A stretch of DNA of 64,000 nucleotides from Planctomycetota bacterium (lineage in GTDB: Bacteria > Planctomycetota > UBA8742 > UBA2392): positions 1 through 64,000 of the forward strand of contig JAJVIO010000010.1 of assembly GCA_022071975.1 (NCBI GenBank), read 5' to 3'. Shown piece by piece: positions 1-7,922 of this stretch. The notes below the pieces were generated by a model. It saw only the letters and a program-made list of their open reading frames with translations. It ran no database searches and was not told the origin of the DNA. The stretch's first letter is position 1. Each line of letters opens with the position of its first letter. The translations under genes were made by a program, and so were the position numbers.

Positions 1-2
1 AA

Positions 3-638
3 TACATGGCGGGCAGGACGGCCGACGCGCTGGCCAGCGAGGCCCACGCGGTGCGGCTCACGAACATGGAGAAGGTCAGCATCGTGGTGCGCACGCGTGC
101 GCTGGTGGCCTCGGCGCTGGTGGCGGCCAAACGTGTGGAAGAGGGCGCCCGGCTGTTCAACGCGGTGCTGGAGCTCGCGCGCGCCCAGGACGAAAAGCTG
201 GCCTGCGACCAGGCGCTGGCCGTGACGGGCAACAACCTCGCCACCGAGTTGCTGAACCAGGCGCAGCGCACGCCGGCCGAAGCCGAGTTGATGCTGCAGG
301 CCGCCGAGGCCAGCCGCGAGTTCTGGCTGAAGTGCGGCACCTGGGAGAACGAAGAACGCGGCGATTACCTGCTGGCGCTGGTGAACAACAAACTGGGCAG
401 GCCGGAACAGGCGCTTGAACATGCGGCGCACGGCCTTGAGGTGATCGCGAAGAATGGCGAGGAAGTAGTGGACGAAGCGTTCATCAACCTGGCCATGGCG
501 GATGCTTTCCGGTTGCTGTCCGATCGCGGCCATTACGACAAGAGCATGGCCCGCGCCGAAGAGCTGGCGGCCGACTTCAACGACGAAGGGCTGCAAAGCT
601 GGTTCAAGGAAGAGCGCGCCAAGGTGGAGTGGAAGTAG
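3..638 (+). CDS. TPR-like helical repeat protein, 3' part
   Basis: The frame is open to the left edge, so the true start probably lies outside; an internal ATG sits at position 6. About 211 residues are visible and end in TAG. The protein is almost entirely helical, with repeated Ala/Leu-rich segments such as LARAQDEKLACDQALAV and LGRPEQALEHAAHGLEV, which have the spacing of tetratricopeptide repeats. Such repeats usually act as protein-interaction scaffolds. There is no signal peptide or membrane segment in the visible part. It converges on the dioxygenase gene at 672 with a symmetric hairpin between them. The exact role cannot be told from this fragment. Confidence 0.6.
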   Translation, partial: YMAGRTADALASEAHAVRLTNMEKVSIVVRTRALVASALVAAKRVEEGARLFNAVLELARAQDEKLACDQALAVTGNNLATELLNQAQRTPAEAELMLQAAEASREFWLKCGTWENEERGDYLLALVNNKLGRPEQALEHAAHGLEVIAKNGEEVVDEAFINLAMADAFRLLSDRGHYDKSMARAEELAADFNDEGLQSWFKEERAKVEWK

Positions 639-644
639 CGCGTG

Positions 645-665
645 TTGCGGACTTCCGGTCCGCAA
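645..665. terminator. Bidirectional hairpin between convergent genes
   Basis: Eight-base arms TTGCGGAC and GTCCGCAA enclose a five-base loop in the 33-bp gap between two convergent genes. There is no long T run on either side. It could stop transcription in both directions, but this rests on structure alone. Confidence 0.5.
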
Positions 666-671
666 GTCCTG

Positions 672-1475
672 CTACTCGAAGTGAACCGCGCTGATGCGGG
701 CGTTGCCGAATGTGCCCGTATAGGCAACCCGGCCGCGGTCCTCACCCGCTACTCCGGAGATTACCATCAGGGGCAGCAGGTGCTCTTCGCGGGGGTGGGC
801 CTGGCGGGCGGCGGGGGCCTTATCCCACTGTTGCAGCAGCAGGTTGCGCGTTTGCGGCTCGGCCGTGACGGTCTTTTGCAGCCACGCGTCAAAGCGTTCG
901 GAAACATCGCGCCCATCGCCCCGGAAGAAGGCGCGCAGGTCATGGAAGCTCATGCCGCTGCCGATGATCAGCACGCCTTCGTTGCGCAGGGGAGCAAGCG
1001 CGCGGCCGAGGTCGATGTGCCTTGACGGGTCAAGGCTGCTGAGCAGAGATAACTGCACGGTGGGCACGTCGGCATCCGGGAACGAGAGTTTTAGAGGCAC
1101 GAACGTCCCGTGGTCAAAGCCGCGCTTGGCGTCCTCGGCGCTGTCGAAACCGGCCTGGTGCAACAACTCGCGCACGCGCGCGGCCAGGGCCGGATCGCCG
1201 GGGGCGGGCCACTGAATCTCGTAGGACTCCGGCGGGAAGCCGTAGTAGTCGTAGAGCATGGGTGGATGCGCGGCCGTCGTCACCGTGGGCACGGGCGCTT
1301 CCCAGTGGGCCGAGATCACCAGCAGGGCGCGGGGCTGATGCGGCAACGAGTTCGGCAAGCCGCGCAGGTAGGCGGCAAGGGCATCCTGTTCGGCCCGATC
1401 GAACATGGGTAGCTCGACGAAAGGCCACGGTCCGCCGCCATGGGGCAGGTATATGACCGGCATGCGCGTTGTCAT
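672..1475 (-). CDS. Extradiol ring-cleavage dioxygenase, DODA/YgiD type (class III)
   Basis: 267 residues, the usual length of the YgiD/DODA family of Fe(II) or Zn(II) extradiol dioxygenases that open catechol-type rings such as DOPA. The family metal-site regions are present: LPHGGGPWPF near the N-terminus, ISAHWEAPVPT, RGFDHGTFVPL and PREEHLLPL near the C-terminus, each with a histidine. SYEIQWPAPGDP is also typical. The start at 1475 was chosen because GGAGGA lies just upstream; the open frame extends further to 1652 but that part lacks family similarity. The physiological substrate is unknown. It stands alone, divergent from the large surface protein at 1651. Confidence 0.88.
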   Translation of the reverse strand: MTTRMPVIYLPHGGGPWPFVELPMFDRAEQDALAAYLRGLPNSLPHQPRALLVISAHWEAPVPTVTTAAHPPMLYDYYGFPPESYEIQWPAPGDPALAARVRELLHQAGFDSAEDAKRGFDHGTFVPLKLSFPDADVPTVQLSLLSSLDPSRHIDLGRALAPLRNEGVLIIGSGMSFHDLRAFFRGDGRDVSERFDAWLQKTVTAEPQTRNLLLQQWDKAPAARQAHPREEHLLPLMVISGVAGEDRGRVAYTGTFGNARISAVHFE

Positions 1476-1613
1476 TGGTCCTCCGGGAAGCGAACGTCGG
1501 CATGGAGCTACGCATTCCCGATAGTCGTTGCCGGTTGGCGCAACAGGCCGTCCGGTTTGCGGTTTCGGCAGGAATTGTGCGACGACAGCGATTCGGTGCG
1601 GCGGCCTTCTTCC

Positions 1614-1619
1614 TATAAT
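1614..1619 (+). promoter_or_regulatory. Consensus -10 box upstream of the large surface protein gene
   Basis: A perfect TATAAT lies 31 bases before the ATG at 1651. No good -35 hexamer is visible at 16-18 bases, only TTCGGT. A GGAG ribosome site follows at 1642-1645. Confidence 0.55.
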
Positions 1620-1650
1620 CAGGCGTCCCCTGCTCCCCGGCGGAGTCGCC

Positions 1651-4600
1651 ATGCGCCAGTCTCGCGTGATTGCCCTGCTGTTGCTGCTGCTGTGTGTTGG
1701 CGGGATCGTGGCTTGGCTGGTCGCTCATGGGCCTGCCCCGGTCGCGGCGAACAACCCGCCAATCAGCGACGTTCCGGCCGCGCCGGGCAATGACGCGCCA
1801 CTTCCAGCCGAGTGGCGGGAACCGCGACCGGTCGATCAGCGTGAGCCAGATCCAAGACCTGAGCCCGAATCCAACAGCCATCGCAAACCCGAACCGCCAC
1901 CGGAGACGGAGCCCGGTCCTGAGGAATGGGTGATCAAAGGTCGTTTCCGATTCGCGGAAGGTCTGCCGCTGGACACCGTCACGTTTTTCCACGGCGAGTG
2001 GTTCTACCCCTGGATCATTTTCAGAAACGAGAGCGGCGAATCGCCCGAAGTCAGGGACATCTCACCAACTGTCGCCCAGGATGGCAGCTTCCGCGAGTTG
2101 TGCAGCGAGTCCCTGCTCCCGTTTGAGCTGCGCGACGGCAAGGTCCCCGTCGGCCGCTGGCAGGTCTCCTGCATGCTCGAGATGGAGGCGCCGACGCTTT
2201 TCGATGTCGGCGAAGACGTCAGCATCGAACAGCTTCGCGGCCTGGTAACTCCGACCATCACCGGACGGGTGATCGACTTTGGCGACATCACGCTCGAGCA
2301 CGCGGACCTGTTCGGAGATCAGTGGCTGATCACAGGACGCATTGTTCACGTCACCGGCCGTGCGCTTTCGAACTGCAGCGGGTTGCGTCTGGTACTGCTG
2401 CAGGACGGCGAGACGATCGCCGAGAGCTACTTCAGCACCGACAGCGATGGTCGCTTCGTCGACTTACTGTGGGACGAAGAATCGATTGCCGGCGACCCCG
2501 CCGGCTGGACTGCGCGCCTGTACAACGACGAGGCCGGTTTCTACGGCTTGTCGCAGGCCGGCAGAGCGCCGCGACTTGAAGTCGAGCTGCCCCGGCCCAA
2601 GGTGAAAGGACGGGTGGCTGACTTCGGCGAAATCCGCGTGGCGGGTGCGCTGGTCGACGTGGAAGCCGAGGTGGAAGGGCAGACGCCGGAACTGCTTCCG
2701 GATGGCCGCCTGCTGCGCTCCAACTGGGTGGACTATCCTGGCTCAAGCGGGACCCTCGACATGTGGGACGGGTTCTTCAGCGCCAACGCCCTCATCTATC
2801 CCAGCCCGGCCAGGACGACTCTGTGGGTGCACGCGGGGCGCTACGAATACTATGCTGAGTTCTGGGTCGAGGGCTTCTACTACCCTGTGCAGTCAGGCAT
2901 CGTATCGCCGCGTGACGGCGAAGTCGTGGTGCTGAAACTGAAGTTTCCGCGCTACCGCATGATTCCCCTTGAGTTCGAAGTCCCGGAAGGCGCGACGGTC
3001 GGCAGCGCCAGCGTGGACTGGTCCGCACTGCGTGGCGAGCATGTCGAGCATGGCGGCATGTCCAGCGGATCACCGCCACTTGAGGTACCCGTATTCCCGG
3101 GCATGGTCACAGAATTCCGCGTTGAAGCGGACGGCTTTGCGCCCGCGATTGCCACAGCTACCGACAAAGACGAGAAAGTGGTGATCCGGTTGACGCCCGC
3201 GCCCGCTGGGATTGCCACACTTCGCGTAACCGTGCCAGAGGTCCCGGCTGAGGTAAGCCCCCATGTTCTGGGCGCCAACCTGACTGTGTCAAACATTGAG
3301 AACGGAGAGCGGGCCTTCTCCATGGGTTGCCGGCCGGGCGAAGTGCAGGTGCCAATACCGGCTGCGGGGCGCTACCGGGTCACTCTGAACGGTGGAGGCG
3401 CGTACGGTTACCCGGACGTGCTGTCAGGGCCGATTGATGTGAGTATCCAGGAAGGGGAAGAAGCGGTGGTGGTGTTGCCGCCGATCGGCCCGCCTCCCTG
3501 GCCCGCCTACATCTCGGGTTATCAGTGTAATGTGCGGTGCGCAGGACGCGCGATCGCACTCGAGGCCGACGTGTTTGTCGGTGCAGGCGATCGTGTGATG
3601 CGGGCGGAAATGCGAACCGGGGAGCGCTTCGGTCTTGCAGCTCCACCGCTGGCGCTGCCGGACGGCGACAGCCGCATACCTCTTGAGCTGGTGACCCCGA
3701 CCGAAGCCGGTGAGCATGCAACCGTTAGCCTTGACATGGAAGCGCGCATCGAAGTGAAAGTCAGCCGCCAGGGACAGCCCGTCAAGGACTTCTCAGCCAC
3801 AGTTGACGGTAAAAACGCAGCGGGCAGTCGCGTTTACATGGTCGGCGACGAACATGGCGGCTCGGTTCTGCTCTGGGCGCAGCCCGGCACGGCCACGCTG
3901 CTGGTGGATGTTGAGGGGCGCGAGTTCACCCGGACAGTCGAAATCCGCCGTGGCGAGCTGGCCCAGGCTGAGTTTCAACTGGACCTGGTGCGAGTACAGT
4001 TCGACCTGGGCCTGGAGGAAGAGCCTGACTCTTACGGCGGCGTCTCCGCGCCCTGGACCGTGTTCCGGGTGTACGAAAACCGCGAAGAGGAATGCTGCTA
4101 CCTTTGGGTGAATGAAGAGGTGCTGCTTGACCCGGGCCGCTACCGCGCGGTACCCGGCTACGGCGACCCGGCCCTGGCCGTGGAGTTCGACATCAGCGAC
4201 GGCAAAGATCGCGTCGTAAAGCTGCCGCAATTGCCTGAGCGCAGGCTGTTCACCCTGCTTCTGAAATTCGACACCACCTTTTTCGGAGATCAGCTCTTCG
4301 AAGCCGACTTCGGGGTTTACCAGGCGGCGATGCTGACCCGCCCCGACTCAAGCGGTTACGGCAATTACATCCAGACCCGTTCCGTCGCTGAAGGCATCGA
4401 ACTGATCGACCTGCCCGGCGACACAGACCTGGTGATCACCGGCTCAACCTGGATCGAAGAAGGAGGCAGCACAAACACCTGGCTGATGAAACCGCTGCGC
4501 ATCCGGGTCACCGCCGATCAGCAGGTGGCTTCATGTTCTTGGACACGCTCTGTGCCCATGGCTGAGGAATGGTGGGGGCTCTCGGCTTGGAATGTGTCCG

Positions 4601-4827
4601 CGTTGCAGGGCCTGTACATACGGGTTGGCGACACCCAGACACTGTTCCCCGGCCGGCAGGAACTGGTGTTCACGGACGGCGCCGGCAAAGAGGTTGCCCG
4701 CGAATGGATTGACGTGCCGGCCGACACCGAGAGTTTCAGCATTCCCGCAACCTTGCGCGCCACGCTGGAAGCCAGGGAGCTGCTGGCGCCCATTCATCCG
4801 GAGGAGATGCCGCCGGACGAAGAGTAG
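1651..4827 (+). CDS. Large membrane-anchored or secreted beta-sandwich protein, function unknown
   Basis: 1058 residues. The N-terminus has one hydrophobic segment (about residues 6-25, with a run of leucines) that is a signal anchor or signal peptide, followed by a Pro/Glu/Arg-rich linker to about residue 90. The rest is beta-rich and repetitive: motifs of the form GRVxDFGxI occur in IGRVIDFGDI-like and KGRVADFGEI-like copies, as in carboxypeptidase-regulatory or SdrD B-like modules that use FGDI strands. No catalytic motif is visible. The start at 1651 has GGAG six bases upstream; the longer frame from 1528 lacks support. It resembles in architecture the genes at 32294 and 57268. Likely a cell-surface or periplasmic structural protein; this is inferred. 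Confidence 0.75.
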   Translation: MRQSRVIALLLLLLCVGGIVAWLVAHGPAPVAANNPPISDVPAAPGNDAPLPAEWREPRPVDQREPDPRPEPESNSHRKPEPPPETEPGPEEWVIKGRFRFAEGLPLDTVTFFHGEWFYPWIIFRNESGESPEVRDISPTVAQDGSFRELCSESLLPFELRDGKVPVGRWQVSCMLEMEAPTLFDVGEDVSIEQLRGLVTPTITGRVIDFGDITLEHADLFGDQWLITGRIVHVTGRALSNCSGLRLVLLQDGETIAESYFSTDSDGRFVDLLWDEESIAGDPAGWTARLYNDEAGFYGLSQAGRAPRLEVELPRPKVKGRVADFGEIRVAGALVDVEAEVEGQTPELLPDGRLLRSNWVDYPGSSGTLDMWDGFFSANALIYPSPARTTLWVHAGRYEYYAEFWVEGFYYPVQSGIVSPRDGEVVVLKLKFPRYRMIPLEFEVPEGATVGSASVDWSALRGEHVEHGGMSSGSPPLEVPVFPGMVTEFRVEADGFAPAIATATDKDEKVVIRLTPAPAGIATLRVTVPEVPAEVSPHVLGANLTVSNIENGERAFSMGCRPGEVQVPIPAAGRYRVTLNGGGAYGYPDVLSGPIDVSIQEGEEAVVVLPPIGPPPWPAYISGYQCNVRCAGRAIALEADVFVGAGDRVMRAEMRTGERFGLAAPPLALPDGDSRIPLELVTPTEAGEHATVSLDMEARIEVKVSRQGQPVKDFSATVDGKNAAGSRVYMVGDEHGGSVLLWAQPGTATLLVDVEGREFTRTVEIRRGELAQAEFQLDLVRVQFDLGLEEEPDSYGGVSAPWTVFRVYENREEECCYLWVNEEVLLDPGRYRAVPGYGDPALAVEFDISDGKDRVVKLPQLPERRLFTLLLKFDTTFFGDQLFEADFGVYQAAMLTRPDSSGYGNYIQTRSVAEGIELIDLPGDTDLVITGSTWIEEGGSTNTWLMKPLRIRVTADQQVASCSWTRSVPMAEEWWGLSAWNVSALQGLYIRVGDTQTLFPGRQELVFTDGAGKEVAREWIDVPADTESFSIPATLRATLEARELLAPIHPEEMPPDEE

Positions 4828-4845
4828 CGCCGCGGCGCGGAATCC

Positions 4846-4851
4846 TGTAAT
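4846..4851 (+). promoter_or_regulatory. -10 box (TGTAAT) for the cyclophilin gene
   Basis: TGTAAT lies 26 bases before the ATG at 4878, with AGGAG at 4868-4872 as ribosome site. The -35 region would fall at the end of the preceding gene and is not well conserved. Confidence 0.4.
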
Positions 4852-4877
4852 CACTGGGCACCTGAACAGGAGCCGCC

Positions 4878-5711
4878 ATGGCCGTCACCCTGAAGCTGGA
4901 CAAAGATACCTATCAGCTCGGCGAAACCATCCGTGCCGAGGTCACCGTTACCAACGAAGGCGCCGTGCCCGCCAACGTGCCGGTTCCCGAGCTTGCTTTG
5001 CCCAGCGTCAGCCTGCACGTCACGCGCCGCCCCGACGCCCCCACACCCGAAAGCTTCCTGGTGCGCATCCAGGGCAACGCGAAGAACGCCCGCCTGCAGC
5101 CCGGCGAAAGCGTCACCGGCGTGATCGAGATCCCGGCCGTGGACCCGCACGGCCAGCTGATCGAGGCCTACTATGAGCCGCGGGGCAGCATCCACCCGTA
5201 CTTCGAGGGCACGGAGATGCAGGTCAGCAACCGCGTGCCGGTAAAAATCCACGCCGGCGGCAAGAAACTGTACGCGCGCATCAGCACCGAGGCCGGGCCG
5301 ATCAAACTGGAGTTTTTTGCCGACCGCGCCATGAACCACGTGCTCAGCTTCGTGCAGCTGGCCCAGCGAGGTTACTTCGACGGTATCGTGTACCACCGCG
5401 TGGTGCCGCACTTCGTGATCCAGGGCGGCGATCCCACCGGCACCGGAAGCGGCGGCCCCGGCTACAAGCTGCCCGCGGAATTCAATGAGATCCCGCACGT
5501 GCCCGGCATCCTCAGCATGGCCCGCACCAGCGACCCGCACTCTGCGGGCAGCCAGTACTTCATCTGCACCGATGACTGTCCCAACCTCGACAACCAGTAC
5601 ACGGTGTTCGGCCGAGTGGTGGATGGGCTGGACGCAGTAATGAAGATCGGCGAGAGCGAACGCAACGCCGGCAAGTACCACATGCAGAAGGTGGAGATCG
5701 TCGTGGAGTAG
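4878..5711 (+). CDS. Cyclophilin-type peptidyl-prolyl cis-trans isomerase with N-terminal Ig-like domain
   Basis: 277 residues. Residues 1 to about 125 look like an immunoglobulin-like or intracellular-protease-inhibitor-type beta domain (KDTYQLGETIRAEVTVTNEG). The C-terminal half is a cyclophilin domain that isomerises proline peptide bonds: FDGIVYHRVVPHFVIQGGDP carries the catalytic Arg, and LSMARTSDPHSAGSQYFIC and LDNQYTVFGRVVDG complete the active-site signature. There is no signal peptide, so it is probably cytoplasmic. AGGAG precedes the start by five bases. The stop TAG is part of a GTAG immediately before a hairpin (5714-5733). Confidence 0.93.
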   Translation: MAVTLKLDKDTYQLGETIRAEVTVTNEGAVPANVPVPELALPSVSLHVTRRPDAPTPESFLVRIQGNAKNARLQPGESVTGVIEIPAVDPHGQLIEAYYEPRGSIHPYFEGTEMQVSNRVPVKIHAGGKKLYARISTEAGPIKLEFFADRAMNHVLSFVQLAQRGYFDGIVYHRVVPHFVIQGGDPTGTGSGGPGYKLPAEFNEIPHVPGILSMARTSDPHSAGSQYFICTDDCPNLDNQYTVFGRVVDGLDAVMKIGESERNAGKYHMQKVEIVVE

Positions 5712-5733
5712 AGCCCCGCCCGAAAGGGCGGGG
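5708..5733 (+). repeat. GTAG-preceded hairpin with GAAA loop overlapping the cyclophilin stop codon
   Basis: GTAG at 5708-5711 contains the stop codon and is followed by AG and a hairpin with arms CCCCGCCC and GGGCGGGG and loop GAAA. The same arms occur at 45661-45680 inside lpdA. No T run follows, so it is more like a REP palindrome than a strong terminator, though it may slow polymerase. Confidence 0.55.
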
Positions 5734-5768
5734 ACACGCGCGCGGTTGCGCGTGAACGGAGTGACCCA

Positions 5769-6104
5769 ATGCCGGACGCTGCCAAACAAGATACCCAGCG
5801 CGACCGCAAGCCCGTGCCCGACCAGGTCACCCTGCGCGGCGGCGCGGCGTTGCTGAAGCAGGCCGCCGAGGCCCTGGCCGGCAAACCCCTGCGCGCGGGC
5901 GTGCGCGGCTACGTGATTCCCGCCGACAGTGAGGCCTACACCGAAGCCATCGACAACGGCGCGATCTTAACCCTGCACAAGGCCGGCTTCGTAATCTGCA
6001 GCCCCGGCACCAAGGATCCCGCCATGGCGCAGGGGGAGTTCGGCCTGGCATTTCCAGGCGCTGAACTGAATGACGTAATCCAGGCGATCCTTGCCGGAAC
6101 TTAG
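5769..6104 (+). CDS. Short protein resembling a C-terminal aconitase-family fragment
   Basis: 111 residues with GGAG nine bases before the ATG. The segment GVRGYVIPADSEAYTEAIDN and the following ILTLHKAGFVICSPGT resemble the part of LeuC/homoaconitase proteins that reads roughly VxPASREVYLEAL..GxIxTLxEAGAxVxxPGCGPC. Where those enzymes have the cluster cysteines, this protein has GTKDPAM, so it cannot bind the iron-sulfur cluster in the same way. Its size also rules out a full enzyme. The role is unknown; the similarity is judged by eye. Its stop codon overlaps that of the convergent ndh gene by three bases. Confidence 0.6.
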   Translation: MPDAAKQDTQRDRKPVPDQVTLRGGAALLKQAAEALAGKPLRAGVRGYVIPADSEAYTEAIDNGAILTLHKAGFVICSPGTKDPAMAQGEFGLAFPGAELNDVIQAILAGT

Positions 6105-7348
6105 TGTCGTTCTTCCATGATGATCCGCGCGCTGCGCTGGAACGTGAGGTACGCCCACAGCCAGTCCAGCATCACCGCCAGCCGGTTGCGGAAGCCGATC
6201 AGGAAGAAAATGTGCACCACCAGCCACAGCATCCAGGCGATCCAGCCGCTGAACTTCATGCGCCCCAGCTGCGCCACCGCGCGCGAACGGCCGATCGTGG
6301 CCAGCATGCCTTTGTCGTGGTAGGCAAACGGCTCGCTGCTCTGCCCCTTCAGCGCGCGCTTGATGTTCGCGGCCGCGTGGCGCCCCATCTGGATTGCAGC
6401 CGGCGCCACGCCCGGCACCCAGCCCTCGCCGTGCTTGACCGCTGCCTGGTCGCCGACCACGAACACTTCGGGATGGCCCGGGATGCTGAGGTCGGGCTCA
6501 ACAATGACGCGGCCGGCGCGGTCCTGTTCGGCGCCCAGGGAGCGCCCGAGCGGCGAGGCCTGCACGCCCGCGGCCCACAGCACCGTGCCCGCGCGCAGGA
6601 TGCTGTCGCCGGTGTGCACGCCCTGCGCGTCGATGCCGGTGACGCGTACGCCGGTGTGGATCTCGACGCCCAGGTCCTCGAGCTGCAGGCGCGCGCGGTC
6701 GGACAGGCCGGGCTCGTAGGCCGGCAGCACGCGCTCGGAGGCGTCGAGCAATATGACCCGCGCGCTGCCCGGGTTCACGTTGCGGAAGTCGCGGGCCAGG
6801 GTGCGGCGCGCGATTTCGCCCAGCGCGCCCGCCAACTCAACGCCCGTCGGGCCGCCGCCCACCACGGCGAAAGTCAGCAGCTCGTCGCGTTTGGCCGGGT
6901 CGCGCTCGTGCTCGGCCTTCTCGAAGGCCAGCAGCACGCGGCGCCGGATGTCGAGCGCATCCGAAATGGTTTTCAGGCCCGGCGCGTGCTCGGCCCATTC
7001 GTCATGGCCGAAGTAGCTGTGGGTGGCGCCGGCTGCGACGATCAGAAAGTCGTAAGCCAGCTCGCCGGAATCAAGCAGCACGCGCTTGCCGGCCGTGTCG
7101 ATCTCGCGCGCCTCGGCCAGCTGCACGGTCACGTTGCGCTGGCGGCGCAGGATCTTGCGGATCGGCGCCGCGATGTCGGGCGCAGCCAATGCGGCCGTGG
7201 CAACCTGGTAAAGCAGCGGCTGGAACAGGTGGTGGTTGCGGCGATCGACCAGTGTAATGCGCACAGGCGCGCCCTTGAGGGCCTTGGCGGCATACAGCCC
7301 GGCAAAGCCCCCACCAATGATCACCACCTGCGGCCGCTGTTCAGCCAT
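6101..7348 (-). CDS. ndh: Type II NADH:quinone oxidoreductase (NDH-2)
   Basis: 415 residues. A non-proton-pumping flavoprotein that passes electrons from NADH to quinone at the inner face of the membrane. Residues about 8-20 give the FAD-binding IIGGGFAGL, and VVGGGPTGVEL in mid-protein is the NADH-binding fold. VVGDQAAV is the second FAD motif. The C-terminus has a hydrophobic stretch (WIAWMLWLVVHIFFLIGF) typical of bacterial NDH-2 membrane attachment. The stop codons of this gene and of the convergent gene at 5769 overlap. A -10 like TATGCT lies 11 bases upstream of the start. Confidence 0.93.
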   Translation of the reverse strand: MAEQRPQVVIIGGGFAGLYAAKALKGAPVRITLVDRRNHHLFQPLLYQVATAALAAPDIAAPIRKILRRQRNVTVQLAEAREIDTAGKRVLLDSGELAYDFLIVAAGATHSYFGHDEWAEHAPGLKTISDALDIRRRVLLAFEKAEHERDPAKRDELLTFAVVGGGPTGVELAGALGEIARRTLARDFRNVNPGSARVILLDASERVLPAYEPGLSDRARLQLEDLGVEIHTGVRVTGIDAQGVHTGDSILRAGTVLWAAGVQASPLGRSLGAEQDRAGRVIVEPDLSIPGHPEVFVVGDQAAVKHGEGWVPGVAPAAIQMGRHAAANIKRALKGQSSEPFAYHDKGMLATIGRSRAVAQLGRMKFSGWIAWMLWLVVHIFFLIGFRNRLAVMLDWLWAYLTFQRSARIIMEERH

Positions 7349-7359
7349 GGCGCCGTCCT

Positions 7360-7365
7360 AGCATA
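7360..7365 (-). promoter_or_regulatory. -10 box (TATGCT) close to ndh start
   Basis: On the minus strand TATGCT is followed by 11 bases and then the ndh ATG, giving a predicted leader of only about four or five bases. An AGGA lies in that spacer but would be at the very end of the RNA. Confidence 0.4.
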
Positions 7366-7396
7366 GCCGTTGCGGTATTCCAGACTGCGAAAAGCT

Positions 7397-7432
7397 CACG
7401 CGAAGGAGCGAAGGTGGCGAAGTTCACGAAGG
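7397..7432. repeat. Degenerate 9-base-period array, four units
   Basis: Four consecutive nonamers read CACGCGAAG, GAGCGAAGG, TGGCGAAGT and TCACGAAGG, each keeping a central CGAAG or ACGAAG core. It lies in the 118-bp gap between ndh and the SEC-C gene. The same core recurs at 14932, 15833 and 17250. Confidence 0.7.
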
Positions 7433-7466
7433 GTGCAGACTAACGGGGTGCCATCCCCATGAATCC

Positions 7467-7901
7467 TTATGCGTGCATGCAGCACTTCTTGTACTTTTTG
7501 CCGCTGCCGCAGGGACAGGGGTCGTTGGGGCCTACCTTGATGGTGGGCTTGCGCACCTGCTTCTTTAACAGGTGCGCCGTGGCCGTCACGCGCGCGTAGT
7601 TGCCCAGCGCCTCGCCGCCGCTGAGACGGCCGGCGCGCTCGCAGTAGGCCAGGAAGTCCTCCAGCAGCGCGGGTGTGGCCTCGCGCTCGGCGGCCTGCAG
7701 CGACAAGGGCCCGAGGCCGATCGCCACGCCGTCGCGCACGGCGGGCTCGTCCAGCTCGGCGGGCTCGGCTCCGCTGCCTTCCAGGAAGGCCACCAGCACA
7801 GCGCCGGCCTTGTCGCCGTATTGCCGCGCCTGCATTTCGCCTTGCGTGCTGGTCAGGTATTCGCTGACCCAGTGCTCGATGGTTTCCGTGTGCATGCCCA
7901 T
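7467..7901 (-). CDS. SEC-C metal-binding motif protein
   Basis: 144 residues. The C-terminus NDPCPCGSGKKYKKCC is a textbook SEC-C zinc motif (C-x-C...C-C), as found at the end of SecA and in many small proteins of the UPF0149/YecA type. The upstream helical part (WVSEYLTSTQGEMQARQYG) is not assigned. The start at 7901 is preferred because the next gene on the other strand begins at 7923. There is no Shine-Dalgarno; a -10-like TACTCT is six bases upstream, so the message may be leaderless. Function unknown, perhaps ribosome or SecA related by motif. Confidence 0.8.
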   Translation of the reverse strand: MGMHTETIEHWVSEYLTSTQGEMQARQYGDKAGAVLVAFLEGSGAEPAELDEPAVRDGVAIGLGPLSLQAAEREATPALLEDFLAYCERAGRLSGGEALGNYARVTATAHLLKKQVRKPTIKVGPNDPCPCGSGKKYKKCCMHA

Positions 7902-7918
7902 GGCGCTAGAGTAGCGCC
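7902..7918. promoter_or_regulatory. Palindrome in the 21-bp gap between two divergent starts
   Basis: Arms GGCGCTA and TAGCGCC are separated by GAG. Overlapping -10-like hexamers run both ways: TACTCT on the minus strand, six bases from the SEC-C start, and TAGAGT on the plus strand, ten bases from the membrane-protein start. It may be a shared promoter core or an operator. Confidence 0.45.
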
Positions 7919-7922
7919 CCCT

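Noticed and set aside
6104-7366. 420-residue open frame antisense to ndh
   Set aside because: It is the mirror of ndh in a high-GC gene; composition (His/Gln/Arg/Ala-rich) is that of an antisense shadow and no motif or ribosome site supports it.
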